Origin: an uncultured Christensenellaceae bacterium
GTDB lineage: Bacteria > Bacillota > Clostridia > Christensenellales > Borkfalkiaceae
DNA: 54,757 nucleotides
NCBI GenBank assembly: GCA_910588685.1
Contig: CAJUPX010000014.1
Location: 1 to 54,757 of the forward strand
Direction of reading: 5' to 3'
Each line of letters begins with the position of its first letter. Within the stretch, counting starts at the first letter, position 1. A program made the position numbers and the translations under genes. The notes beneath the pieces are model-generated. The model was not told the DNA's origin. It made no database searches and saw only the letters and a list, made by a program, of their open reading frames with translations. Below are positions 30,916 through 38,427 of this stretch, piece after piece.

Positions 30916-31386
30916 ATGGACTTTTATATATTTTTAATCTGTCTTTTCTGCGGAGTGGTAAGCGGGACGGTGTACGACGTGCTGTACGCGGCTCGCATTT
31001 TTGTGTGCGGGACTGACAAGGGCGAATACACTGTAAAAGACAGGATTTTTATAATTATCTGCGATATTTTATACTGTCTTATTTTTTGCGCGGCGTTTAT
31101 ATTTATTTCGGTAACGTTCGGCTTTTATTCATTCAGGGCGTATACCTTTGCCGGTTGCGCCTTAGGTTTTTTGATATATTTAAAAAGTATTCACCAAATC
31201 GTTGCATTTTTTCTCCGAAAAGTATATAATAATGTAAATCGGTTAAAGGTAAAAATGTATGAACGAAGAAAAAAGAAACCGCATAGCCGCCGCGCTGACC
31301 GTAAGCACGGTACTGCTCACCGTAATTCTGGTAGCGGTAATAATTTACCAGCTCGTCACGATTTCGGTGATATCAAATCGCCGTAA
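30916..31386 (+). CDS. yabQ: Sporulation protein YabQ
   Basis: YabQ-type integral membrane protein: FYIFLICLFCGVVSGTVYDVLYAAR near the N-terminus and two further hydrophobic segments (IFIIICDILYCLIFCAAFIF, YTFAGCALGFLIYL). 156 residues. The last 43 residues are a basic, low-complexity tail (ERRKKKPHSRRADRKHG...) encoded in the same DNA as the start of the divIC-like gene in another frame, which is an unusual 128-base overlap. The tail may be the result of stop loss. Confidence 0.88.
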   Translation: MDFYIFLICLFCGVVSGTVYDVLYAARIFVCGTDKGEYTVKDRIFIIICDILYCLIFCAAFIFISVTFGFYSFRAYTFAGCALGFLIYLKSIHQIVAFFLRKVYNNVNRLKVKMYERRKKKPHSRRADRKHGTAHRNSGSGNNLPARHDFGDIKSP

Positions 31387-31516
31387 AAAATTACAGGCTG
31401 AATACAATTATTATCTCACGCAGCTCGAAAATGCGGAAAACGACCTCGATTATCTTCAGTCCGAGCAATATCTGCGCGACCTTGCGCTTCAACTCGGATA
31501 TTATTTCCCCAACTAA
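31259..31516 (+). CDS. FtsB/DivIC-like septum protein
   Basis: One membrane helix (ALTVSTVLLTVILVAVIIYQLV) near the N-terminus followed by a coiled coil (RRKKLQAEYNYYLTQLENAENDLDYLQ) and the C-terminal motif YLRDLALQLGYYFPN, the pattern of FtsB/DivIC division proteins that bridge FtsL and the late divisome. 85 residues. The third gene of the yabP-yabQ-divIC order known in Bacillus. Its ATG at 31259 is preceded by AAAGG and overlaps yabQ by 128 bases. Confidence 0.88.
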   Translation: MNEEKRNRIAAALTVSTVLLTVILVAVIIYQLVTISVISNRRKKLQAEYNYYLTQLENAENDLDYLQSEQYLRDLALQLGYYFPN

Positions 31517-31520
31517 TATT

Positions 31521-32393
31521 ATGTCTAATAAAATTTCCGCAATAGATATCGGTTCAAATTCCGTCCGCCTTGCAACGTTTGCGGACGGAAAAACTTTATA
31601 TAAACGCCTTGCAACAACGCGGCTTAGCGAAGGCTTGGCTTTTACGGGCGTTTTAAAGCCCGAAGCCATAGAGCGCAGCGCGCTCGCCGTAAAAAATTTT
31701 GTTGAGTCCGCATATGCCGAAAATGTTGATAAAATGTATGTTTTCGCAACCGAAGCGGTGCGTTCGGCGGCAAACGGACAGGCTTTTACAGAGCGTGTAA
31801 ATCAGCTGTGCGGGCTTGACGTTGAAGTGCTCAGCGGCGAAACGGAAGCAAATATAGGTCTGTTGGGCGCAATCGGCTACGGCGACGGCGGTATGATAGA
31901 CCTCGGCGGCGCGAGCACGGAAATAACCGTACGCGAAGGCGGCAGAATAATATACGCCAAAAGCGTAAAAATGGGCGCGGTGCGCCTGTACGATTTAGCC
32001 GGACGCGACAAAGACAAAATACTCGGCGCAATACAAAAGCCGCTTGAAGAATTCGGCGGCTTCAACGCAAAAACGCGCAATATGTACGGAGTAAGCGGAA
32101 CGGCAACCACGCTCGCCGCGCTTAAACACGGACTGAGAGAATACAATGCGGATATAGTTCAGGGCACGGTACTCACCGTCCGCGAGATTGAAAATTACGC
32201 CGACGTTCTCCTTAAAAAATCCATACCCGAAATTTGCGAAATGCTCACGGTGGACAGCCGCAGAGCAGATATTATAGGCGGCGGCGCACTGTTTCTCTCA
32301 GAAATTATGAAAAAACTTTCAATAGACAGTTTAACCGTATCCGACAGCGACAATTTAGAGGGCTTTGTTCTCTTAAAGGAGGGCAGACTGTGA
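31521..32393 (+). CDS. Ppx/GppA-family phosphatase
   Basis: Exopolyphosphatase/pppGpp phosphohydrolase family, actin-like ATPase fold. ISAIDIGSNSVRLATF (phosphate 1), TEAVRSAANG, LSGETEANIGLLG, and MIDLGGASTEIT (phosphate 2) are conserved. 290 residues, i.e. only the N-terminal catalytic part without the HD domain of long Ppx. Start at 31521 (MSNKISAIDIG) chosen over an upstream in-frame ATG inside divIC. Likely in the same transcript as divIC and the next gene. Confidence 0.9.
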   Translation: MSNKISAIDIGSNSVRLATFADGKTLYKRLATTRLSEGLAFTGVLKPEAIERSALAVKNFVESAYAENVDKMYVFATEAVRSAANGQAFTERVNQLCGLDVEVLSGETEANIGLLGAIGYGDGGMIDLGGASTEITVREGGRIIYAKSVKMGAVRLYDLAGRDKDKILGAIQKPLEEFGGFNAKTRNMYGVSGTATTLAALKHGLREYNADIVQGTVLTVREIENYADVLLKKSIPEICEMLTVDSRRADIIGGGALFLSEIMKKLSIDSLTVSDSDNLEGFVLLKEGRL

Positions 32394-33103
32394 AAACCGT
32401 TGCAGTTATTTTGTCGGTTTTGTCCGCGCTTGTATTTGCGGTTTTATGCGGTTTTGCCGCGTGGCGTGAGTACGGTCTGTGGGTAATCGCAGTCGGCGCG
32501 GCAATGATAGTTTCTCTGCCGCTGTCGTCGCTTATACACGAGCTCGGTCATATGCTTTTCGGCGCGTTGTTCAAAATAAAAGCCGTTCCCAGGTTCAGGC
32601 TGTTCGGTTCGTCGTCCTGCAAGCTTATCCCCAAAACAGACGCGGGATTGAGGTCAAGGCTGTTTTTTACGGCAATAGGCGGCGTTCTTTTAAATATGAC
32701 GGTCGCTTTAATCGTTCTTGTAGCAGTGCGGTTTTTAAACGCCCCGGTCTGGCTTACGTTTATAATACCGTCTAATATTTATCTCTGTATTTTAAACGTA
32801 ATACCCGCGCAGTTCGCTTCCGGCGCAACCGACGGGCTTGTGTGCAATCAATTGCTTAACAATACCGACGAAGCCAAAGTAATGCTCGCAGTTCTTACCG
32901 TCCAGGCGCAGGTGCTTAACGGTAAGCCGATAGGAGATATTGAAGAAAGTCTGTTGTTCGGCGTTCCGCAAATCCGCGAGGACGATATAAATTTTATAGC
33001 ATTAACCGAGCTCAGATACGAGTATTTCAAGGATAAAGGCGACGGGGAGCAGGCAAATAAATATCTTGCCCGCTTAGAAGAACTCAAAAAAGAATATATG
33101 TAA
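32390..33103 (+). CDS. M50-like membrane metalloprotease
   Basis: Start GTG 32390 overlaps the previous stop and follows AAAGGAGGG. Zinc motif HELGH near residue 47 within a membrane segment, and a second motif ATDG near residue 145 supplying the third ligand, as in site-2 protease-like M50 enzymes. About four to five hydrophobic segments; the C-terminal 80 residues are soluble and acidic. In spore formers the M50 enzyme SpoIVFB processes pro-sigma-K, but this protein does not show enough to claim that role. 237 residues. Confidence 0.8.
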   Translation: MKTVAVILSVLSALVFAVLCGFAAWREYGLWVIAVGAAMIVSLPLSSLIHELGHMLFGALFKIKAVPRFRLFGSSSCKLIPKTDAGLRSRLFFTAIGGVLLNMTVALIVLVAVRFLNAPVWLTFIIPSNIYLCILNVIPAQFASGATDGLVCNQLLNNTDEAKVMLAVLTVQAQVLNGKPIGDIEESLLFGVPQIREDDINFIALTELRYEYFKDKGDGEQANKYLARLEELKKEYM

Positions 33104-33108
33104 TTAAT

Positions 33109-33136
33109 ACCCCCGCAGGGCAAAAGCCCTGCGGGG
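33109..33136. terminator. Bidirectional terminator
   Basis: CCCCCGCAGGGC / GCCCTGCGGGGG with AAAA loop, flanked by AT-rich sequence. Lies between the M50-like gene (+) and the 51-residue ORF (-). Confidence 0.88.
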
Positions 33137-33137
33137 G

Positions 33138-33293
33138 TCAGTTTATTCGGAACAATCTCCCGAAACAGTTCGGGCAGATAAAATTAAACTTTTCGGCAGC
33201 CCTTATGCAAATATGGTTACCGCAGCTTGAGCACTCCGAAAAGTCGGTAAAACGCATAAAATTTTTATTACCGTCGCATACAAATTTTTCCAT
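33138..33293 (-). CDS. Small Cys-rich, zinc-ribbon-like protein (51 aa)
   Basis: Starts MEKFVCDGNKNFMRF. Six cysteines including CSSC (residues 21-24) and CPNC (40-43), with further Cys at 6 and 29, suggesting a zinc-binding knuckle pair. The stop sits one base from a strong hairpin, as for a real gene. The ribosome-binding site is weak (AAGG further upstream). Not recognised as a named family. It is short but the Cys pairing argues against chance. Confidence 0.6.
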   Translation of the reverse strand: MEKFVCDGNKNFMRFTDFSECSSCGNHICIRAAEKFNFICPNCFGRLFRIN

Positions 33294-33355
33294 AAAAACA
33301 GTATGCCTTTTTAAAAAAAATTAATGCGCAAAATCAAAATCTTTCCGTTTTAAAC

Positions 33356-33384
33356 TTTACTTTGATTATATAATATGGTATAAT
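33356..33384 (+). promoter_or_regulatory. gyrB promoter
   Basis: TTTACT (33356-33361), 17-bp spacer, TATAAT (33379-33384), with TGG directly before the -10 (extended -10). The leader is about 22 bases and carries GAGAGGT before the ATG at 33413. Confidence 0.85.
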
Positions 33385-33412
33385 AATACAAATAAATCCG
33401 AGAGGTAATTTT

Positions 33413-35338
33413 ATGCCTGAAAAAACAACTAATAATTACGACGCAAACTCTCTGCGCGCCTTAAAAGGTCTGGAGCCCGTCCGTGAACATCCCGGAATGT
33501 ATATCGGTCCCACCGACGAAAAAGGTCTGCACTGCCTTGTACGCGAGGTTATCGACAACTCCATTGACGAGGCGCTTGCAGGCTATTGCGATACCATAAA
33601 CGTAACGATTACTGCCGACGGCTCCTGTTCTGTCAAAGACAACGGCAGGGGTATTCCTACGGGAATAAATGAAAACGAGGGAATAAGCGGCGTTGAGCTC
33701 GCTTTGACAAACCTCAACGCAGGCGGTAAATTCGGCGGCGGCAACAAGGCGGGCGGCTATAAAATTTCGTCCGGCCTGCACGGCGTCGGCGTTTCCTGCG
33801 TTAACGCACTGTCCGATACGCTCACTGCGGAGGTCTGCCAGAACGGTCATATATACCGCCAGATTTATCACTGCGGTATCCCCGAGGAGCCGCTTAAAAT
33901 AGTCGGCGACACCGACGCTACGGGCACAACTATAACTTTTCACCCCGACCCCACAATGCTCGAAACCGTTGATTTCAATTACGACACGTTAAAAACTCTG
34001 CTCCGCGAGCTTTCCTACCTCAACAAGGGCTTAAAGCTCACTTTAAGCGATTTTCGTGGCGAAAAGGAACGCTGCGACGAATTTTGCTACGAGGGCGGCG
34101 TAGTCCACTTTATAGAGGATATTAACAAGGGCAAGGATACTCTGTTTGAAAAGCCCGTGTATTTTGAGTGCAGCGACGGCGACGATAAATTTCTGGAAGT
34201 CGCAATACAGTACAACGACGGTTACAGCGAACAGATTTTTCCGTTCTCCAACAATATCCGCCAGCCCGACGGCGGCACTCATCTCGACGGCTTTAAATCC
34301 GCTCTCACCAAGGTTATAAACGACGCCGGTAAAAAACTTAACATATTAAAGGAAAACGACAAGCTATCCGGCGACGACGTGCGCGAGGGGATAACGGCTG
34401 TCGTATCGGTAAAAATCGCCGACGCGCAGTACGAAAGCCAGACCAAAGCCAAGCTTTGTTCAACGTACGTGCGCGGATTTGTACAGAAAAACGTTTCCGA
34501 GCGTTTTGGCACGTATCTGGAAGAGCACCCCTCCGAAACGCGCGAGCTTATAATGCGCTGCATAACCGCGCAGAGAGCGAGGGAGGCGGCGCGCCTCGCC
34601 CGCGAAGAAACGCACAGAAAGGGCGTTTTTGAAAGCACCAAGCTCCCCGGCAAGCTTGCCGACTGTTCGGACAAGCGCTCCGAGCTCTGCGAAATATATA
34701 TAGTCGAGGGCGACTCGGCAGGCGGTACGGCAAAGCAGGGGCGCGACAGAAGATTCCAGGCAATTCTGCCGTTGCGCGGCAAGATACTCAACGTTGAAAA
34801 GGTACGCGTTCACCGCGCTCTCGAAAACGAAGAAATTAAAGCAATGATAACCGCTTTCGGCTGCGGTATGATGGAAAATTTCGACGAGAGCAAGCTCCGT
34901 TATGACCGTATCATAATAATGACCGACGCCGACGTAGACGGTTCGCACATAAGAATACTGCTTTTAACATTCTTTTACCGTTATATGCGCCCGCTTGTTG
35001 AAAACGGACACGTATACGCCGCTCAGCCGCCGCTTTACAAGGTAATGGCTAAGGGCTTGCCCGACACCTATTTGTACGACGACAAGGCGCTTGCAGAGTT
35101 CAGAGCAAGCTATTCCGGTAAATTCGAGCTGCAACGCTATAAAGGTCTCGGCGAAATGGATAAACAGCAGCTCTGGGAAACGACAATGGACCCCGCAAGG
35201 CGCACTCTCGTAAGAATAAGCGTTGAGGATGCGGTGGAGGCGGACAGACTGTTCTCGCTCCTTATGGGCGACCAGCCCGAACTCCGCAGGCAGTTCATAG
35301 AAGATAACGCAAAGCTCGTGGAAGAGCTCGATATATAA
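33413..35338 (+). CDS. gyrB: DNA gyrase subunit B
   Basis: ATPase subunit of type IIA topoisomerase; with GyrA it introduces negative supercoils. GHKL ATPase domain: EVIDNSIDEALAGYC, DNGRGIPTG, GGKFGGGNKAGGYKISSGLHGVG. Toprim domain: IVEGDSAGG near residue 433 and MTDADVDGSHI near 503, coordinating Mg. C-terminal QRYKGLGEMD. 641 residues, the usual length for Firmicutes. gyrA follows 40 bases downstream, which favours gyrase over topoisomerase IV. Confidence 0.95.
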   Translation: MPEKTTNNYDANSLRALKGLEPVREHPGMYIGPTDEKGLHCLVREVIDNSIDEALAGYCDTINVTITADGSCSVKDNGRGIPTGINENEGISGVELALTNLNAGGKFGGGNKAGGYKISSGLHGVGVSCVNALSDTLTAEVCQNGHIYRQIYHCGIPEEPLKIVGDTDATGTTITFHPDPTMLETVDFNYDTLKTLLRELSYLNKGLKLTLSDFRGEKERCDEFCYEGGVVHFIEDINKGKDTLFEKPVYFECSDGDDKFLEVAIQYNDGYSEQIFPFSNNIRQPDGGTHLDGFKSALTKVINDAGKKLNILKENDKLSGDDVREGITAVVSVKIADAQYESQTKAKLCSTYVRGFVQKNVSERFGTYLEEHPSETRELIMRCITAQRAREAARLAREETHRKGVFESTKLPGKLADCSDKRSELCEIYIVEGDSAGGTAKQGRDRRFQAILPLRGKILNVEKVRVHRALENEEIKAMITAFGCGMMENFDESKLRYDRIIIMTDADVDGSHIRILLLTFFYRYMRPLVENGHVYAAQPPLYKVMAKGLPDTYLYDDKALAEFRASYSGKFELQRYKGLGEMDKQQLWETTMDPARRTLVRISVEDAVEADRLFSLLMGDQPELRRQFIEDNAKLVEELDI

Positions 35339-35378
35339 CCCGTTCACAAATCCATAATAAAAAAATAAGAGGAATGAT

Positions 35379-37931
35379 ATGGCTAAAAAAGAAACGAGCG
35401 CCGAGCTTACCGAAGAGTTTAAGCGCACACTCGAAATGACCAAACTTCTCGACAGAGAGGTTGACGAAGAACTTAAAAAATCGTTTATCGCCTACGCAAT
35501 GGCGGTTAACGTATCCCGCGCAATTCCCGACGTGCGCGACGGTTTAAAGCCCGTACACCGCAGAATTTTATATTCTATGCACGAGCTGGGTTTATACAAC
35601 GACAAGGCGTACAGAAAATGCGCCCGTATCGTCGGCGACTGCCTCGGTAAATACCACCCCCACGGCGACACGTCGGTTTACGACGCGCTCGTCCGTCTTG
35701 CGCAGGACTTCACAATTAATTTCCCCCTCGTTGACGGACACGGCAACTTCGGCTCTGTTGACGGCGACCCCGCCGCGGCAATGAGGTATACGGAGGCAAG
35801 GCTTACAAAGCTCGCCGCGGAAATGCTGCGCGACCTTGATAAAGAAACGGTGGATTTCTACCCCACGTTCGACGATACGGGAATGCAGCCGTCCGTGCTG
35901 CCGTCGCGTTTCCCGAATATGCTTGTAAACGGCTCCGACGGTATAGCCGTAGGTATGGCTACGAATATTCCCCCGCATAATCTCGGCGAGGTTATTGACG
36001 GTGTTATCGCGCTGATTGACAACCCCGAAATTGAGGTTGACGAGCTCATAAACTATGTAACCGCTCCCGATTTTCCCACGGGCGCGCTTATAATGGGCAG
36101 AAGCGGCATTAAAAAGGCGTACAGAACGGGCAGAGGCAACATTATAATCCGCTCCCGTTGCGAAATAGAAGAGTACCAGAGCGGCGCAAACACGCGTTCG
36201 CGCATTGTGGTCACGGAAATACCCTACCAGGTCAACAAATCAAAACTTATCGAGAGTATGGCTGACCTCGTTAAAAACAAGCGTGTAGAGGGCATTTCCG
36301 ACATCCGCGACGAATCCGACAGAGACGGTATGCGTATCGTCATAGAGCTTAAAAAGGACGCCAACGCGCAGATAGTTTTAAACCTTTTATACAAGCACAC
36401 AAACCTGCAAATTTCAGACGGTATAATAATGCTTGCGCTCGTTGACGGCACGCCCAGAATACTCAACTTAAAGGAGTGCCTGTATTATTACCTTGAACAC
36501 CAGAAAGACGTTATCGTCCGCCGCACTAAATACGACCTCAACAAAACCGAAGAGCGCGCGCACATTTTACGCGGTCTGGTTATCGCCCAGGCGAGCATAA
36601 ACGAGGTTGTGGAAGTCTGCAAAAACGCAAAAGACAAGACCGACTGCGTGCAACAGCTGTGCGCTAATTTCGAGCTTGACGAAAGACAGGCAACCGCCGT
36701 TGCGGAATTAAGACTGTTCAGAATTTCCCACCTCGAAGTTGATAAGCTCAACGAGGAGCTGTCTAACCTCGAAAGAGATATAGCAAACTTCAAAGATATC
36801 CTTGCAAACGAAAGCCGCGTTCTCGAAGTTATTAAAAACGACCTTCTCGAAGTCAAACGCAAGTATCCGTCGGATAGAAAAACCGAAATTTCCGTTGATT
36901 TCTCGGGCGATATAGAGGACGAGGACCTTATCCCGGTAGAGCAGGTTGTAGTATCTATGACCCACTCGGGCTACGTAAAACGCCTGCCTGTCAACGAGTA
37001 TCGCGCCCAGAACCGCGGCGGCAAGGGCATTACCGGACACAAGCCCAAGGAAGAGGACTTTGTGGAGCGTATGTTTACCTGCTCCTCGCACGACTATCTT
37101 CTGCTGTTCTCCGACTACGGCAAGGTGTACAGGATAAAGGCATACGAAATTCCCGAGGCTACGCGCACCGCACGCGGCAGAGCAATCGTCAACCTCGTGC
37201 AAATCACGCAGGAAGAAAAGATAACCAACATAATACCTGTAAAAGACGGCGCGGAGGGCTATATAGCCTTTGCAACCCGCGACGGACTTATTAAAAAGAC
37301 AAAGCTCGAAGAGTTTGCGCGTATCAACCGCAACGGCAAAATTGCAATCAAGCTCAACGAGGGCGACCACCTCATATCCGTGCAGTTCACCACAGGCGGG
37401 GACGAGTTGATGATAGCCTCGCGCCTGGGCAAATGTATACGTTTCAGCGAGAGCGGGGTGCGCTCTATGGGCAGAGATACTGCGGGCGTGCGTGCTATGA
37501 AGCTTGTAGGCGACGACGCGCTCGTAGATATGCTCGTAGTGGACGAAAGCAAGGATATTTTAACGGTATCGTCCAACGGCTTCGGCAAACGCACCAAAAC
37601 CGAAGAATACCGCGTTCAGGGCAGAGCGGGCAAGGGACTTAAAGCGGGAGTGTTCAACGACGTAACCGGCACGCTAATTAACTTAAAACAGGTAACCGAC
37701 GAGGACGATTTAATGATAATTTCCGAAGGCGGCACGCTTATCAGAATGCACTGCGACAGTATTTCGCGTATCGGCAGGGCAACGCGCGGCGTAAGGCTTA
37801 TGCGCATTAAAGACGGCGCCGTAGCGTCGGTAGCAATAACCGAGCGCGACGACGAAGCTGAAACGGCTGCGCCCGAAGAAACCGCGGCGGATGTTCCCGA
37901 AGAGGAAACCGAAGATAATTTCGAAGAATAA
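35379..37931 (+). CDS. gyrA: DNA gyrase subunit A
   Basis: DNA cleavage and wrapping subunit. Quinolone-binding region HPHGDTSVYD near residue 95 (Thr at the position of E. coli Ser83, Asp87 kept), catalytic Tyr in MRYTEARL near residue 136, and a beta-pinwheel C-terminal domain. The GyrA box is present as AQNRGGKGITG near residue 545, which distinguishes it from ParC. An acidic C-terminal tail (EETAADVPEEETEDNFEE) closes the 850-residue protein. ATG after AGAGGAAT. Confidence 0.96.
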   Translation: MAKKETSAELTEEFKRTLEMTKLLDREVDEELKKSFIAYAMAVNVSRAIPDVRDGLKPVHRRILYSMHELGLYNDKAYRKCARIVGDCLGKYHPHGDTSVYDALVRLAQDFTINFPLVDGHGNFGSVDGDPAAAMRYTEARLTKLAAEMLRDLDKETVDFYPTFDDTGMQPSVLPSRFPNMLVNGSDGIAVGMATNIPPHNLGEVIDGVIALIDNPEIEVDELINYVTAPDFPTGALIMGRSGIKKAYRTGRGNIIIRSRCEIEEYQSGANTRSRIVVTEIPYQVNKSKLIESMADLVKNKRVEGISDIRDESDRDGMRIVIELKKDANAQIVLNLLYKHTNLQISDGIIMLALVDGTPRILNLKECLYYYLEHQKDVIVRRTKYDLNKTEERAHILRGLVIAQASINEVVEVCKNAKDKTDCVQQLCANFELDERQATAVAELRLFRISHLEVDKLNEELSNLERDIANFKDILANESRVLEVIKNDLLEVKRKYPSDRKTEISVDFSGDIEDEDLIPVEQVVVSMTHSGYVKRLPVNEYRAQNRGGKGITGHKPKEEDFVERMFTCSSHDYLLLFSDYGKVYRIKAYEIPEATRTARGRAIVNLVQITQEEKITNIIPVKDGAEGYIAFATRDGLIKKTKLEEFARINRNGKIAIKLNEGDHLISVQFTTGGDELMIASRLGKCIRFSESGVRSMGRDTAGVRAMKLVGDDALVDMLVVDESKDILTVSSNGFGKRTKTEEYRVQGRAGKGLKAGVFNDVTGTLINLKQVTDEDDLMIISEGGTLIRMHCDSISRIGRATRGVRLMRIKDGAVASVAITERDDEAETAAPEETAADVPEEETEDNFEE

Positions 37932-37946
37932 TAGATTAAAAACAGT

Positions 37947-37984
37947 AAAGCCCCGCGCTGCGATTCGCAGCGCGGGGCTTTTAG
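37947..37984 (+). terminator. Terminator after gyrA
   Basis: AAAGCCCCGCGCTGCG / CGCAGCGCGGGGCTTT with ATT loop, a 16-bp perfect stem. Confidence 0.95.
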
Positions 37985-38113
37985 CTCCCGAAAAACGCGC
38001 AACAATGTTCTTTTTAAAAGACAAAATAATAATGTTACAAACAAGTTAGTAATCAAACAAAAAAGCTAAATGATGCGTTATAATTATTTTACTAAACAAA
38101 AAGAGGTGAAAAT

Positions 38114-38377
38114 ATGTATTCTGTTTTAGAAGAAATATATTTTGGCAGACCGGGGATTTCGGAGACAATCGAGATATCCAAAGGATATAAGCAGGAATTT
38201 GAAAAGTTTGATATATTATGCGAGCAAATAAACAATAATCTTTCCGACGAATATAAAAAAATATTTATAGAATTAAATGACGGGTTAAGCGCCGTACTGA
38301 CCGAAAACTCCCTGATGTTTTTTAAAGAGGGGTTTAAAAAGGGTTTGCTTATAGGTATCGAATGTACGTCAAATTAA
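38114..38377 (+). CDS. Small helical protein of Clostridia (DUF6809-like, 87 aa)
   Basis: ATG after AGAGGTG. MYSVLEEIYFGRPG at the start and FFKEGFKKGLLIGIE at the end fit a family of short Clostridia proteins of unknown function (the DUF6809 label is from memory and moderately sure). All helical, no membrane segment, no catalytic motif. A TATAAT is present at about 38083-38088, so it has its own promoter; it is isolated between gyrA and the convergent ATPase gene. Confidence 0.6.
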   Translation: MYSVLEEIYFGRPGISETIEISKGYKQEFEKFDILCEQINNNLSDEYKKIFIELNDGLSAVLTENSLMFFKEGFKKGLLIGIECTSN

Positions 38378-38380
38378 CAA

Positions 38381-38404
38381 CCCGCCCTCCGAACGGAGGG
38401 CGGG
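38381..38404. terminator. Bidirectional hairpin between convergent genes
   Basis: CCCGCCCTCCG / CGGAGGGCGGG with AA loop. T runs on either side are weak, but it lies between two convergent stops. Confidence 0.75.
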
Positions 38405-38427
38405 TAACTTTGCGCTAAATCGCATAT

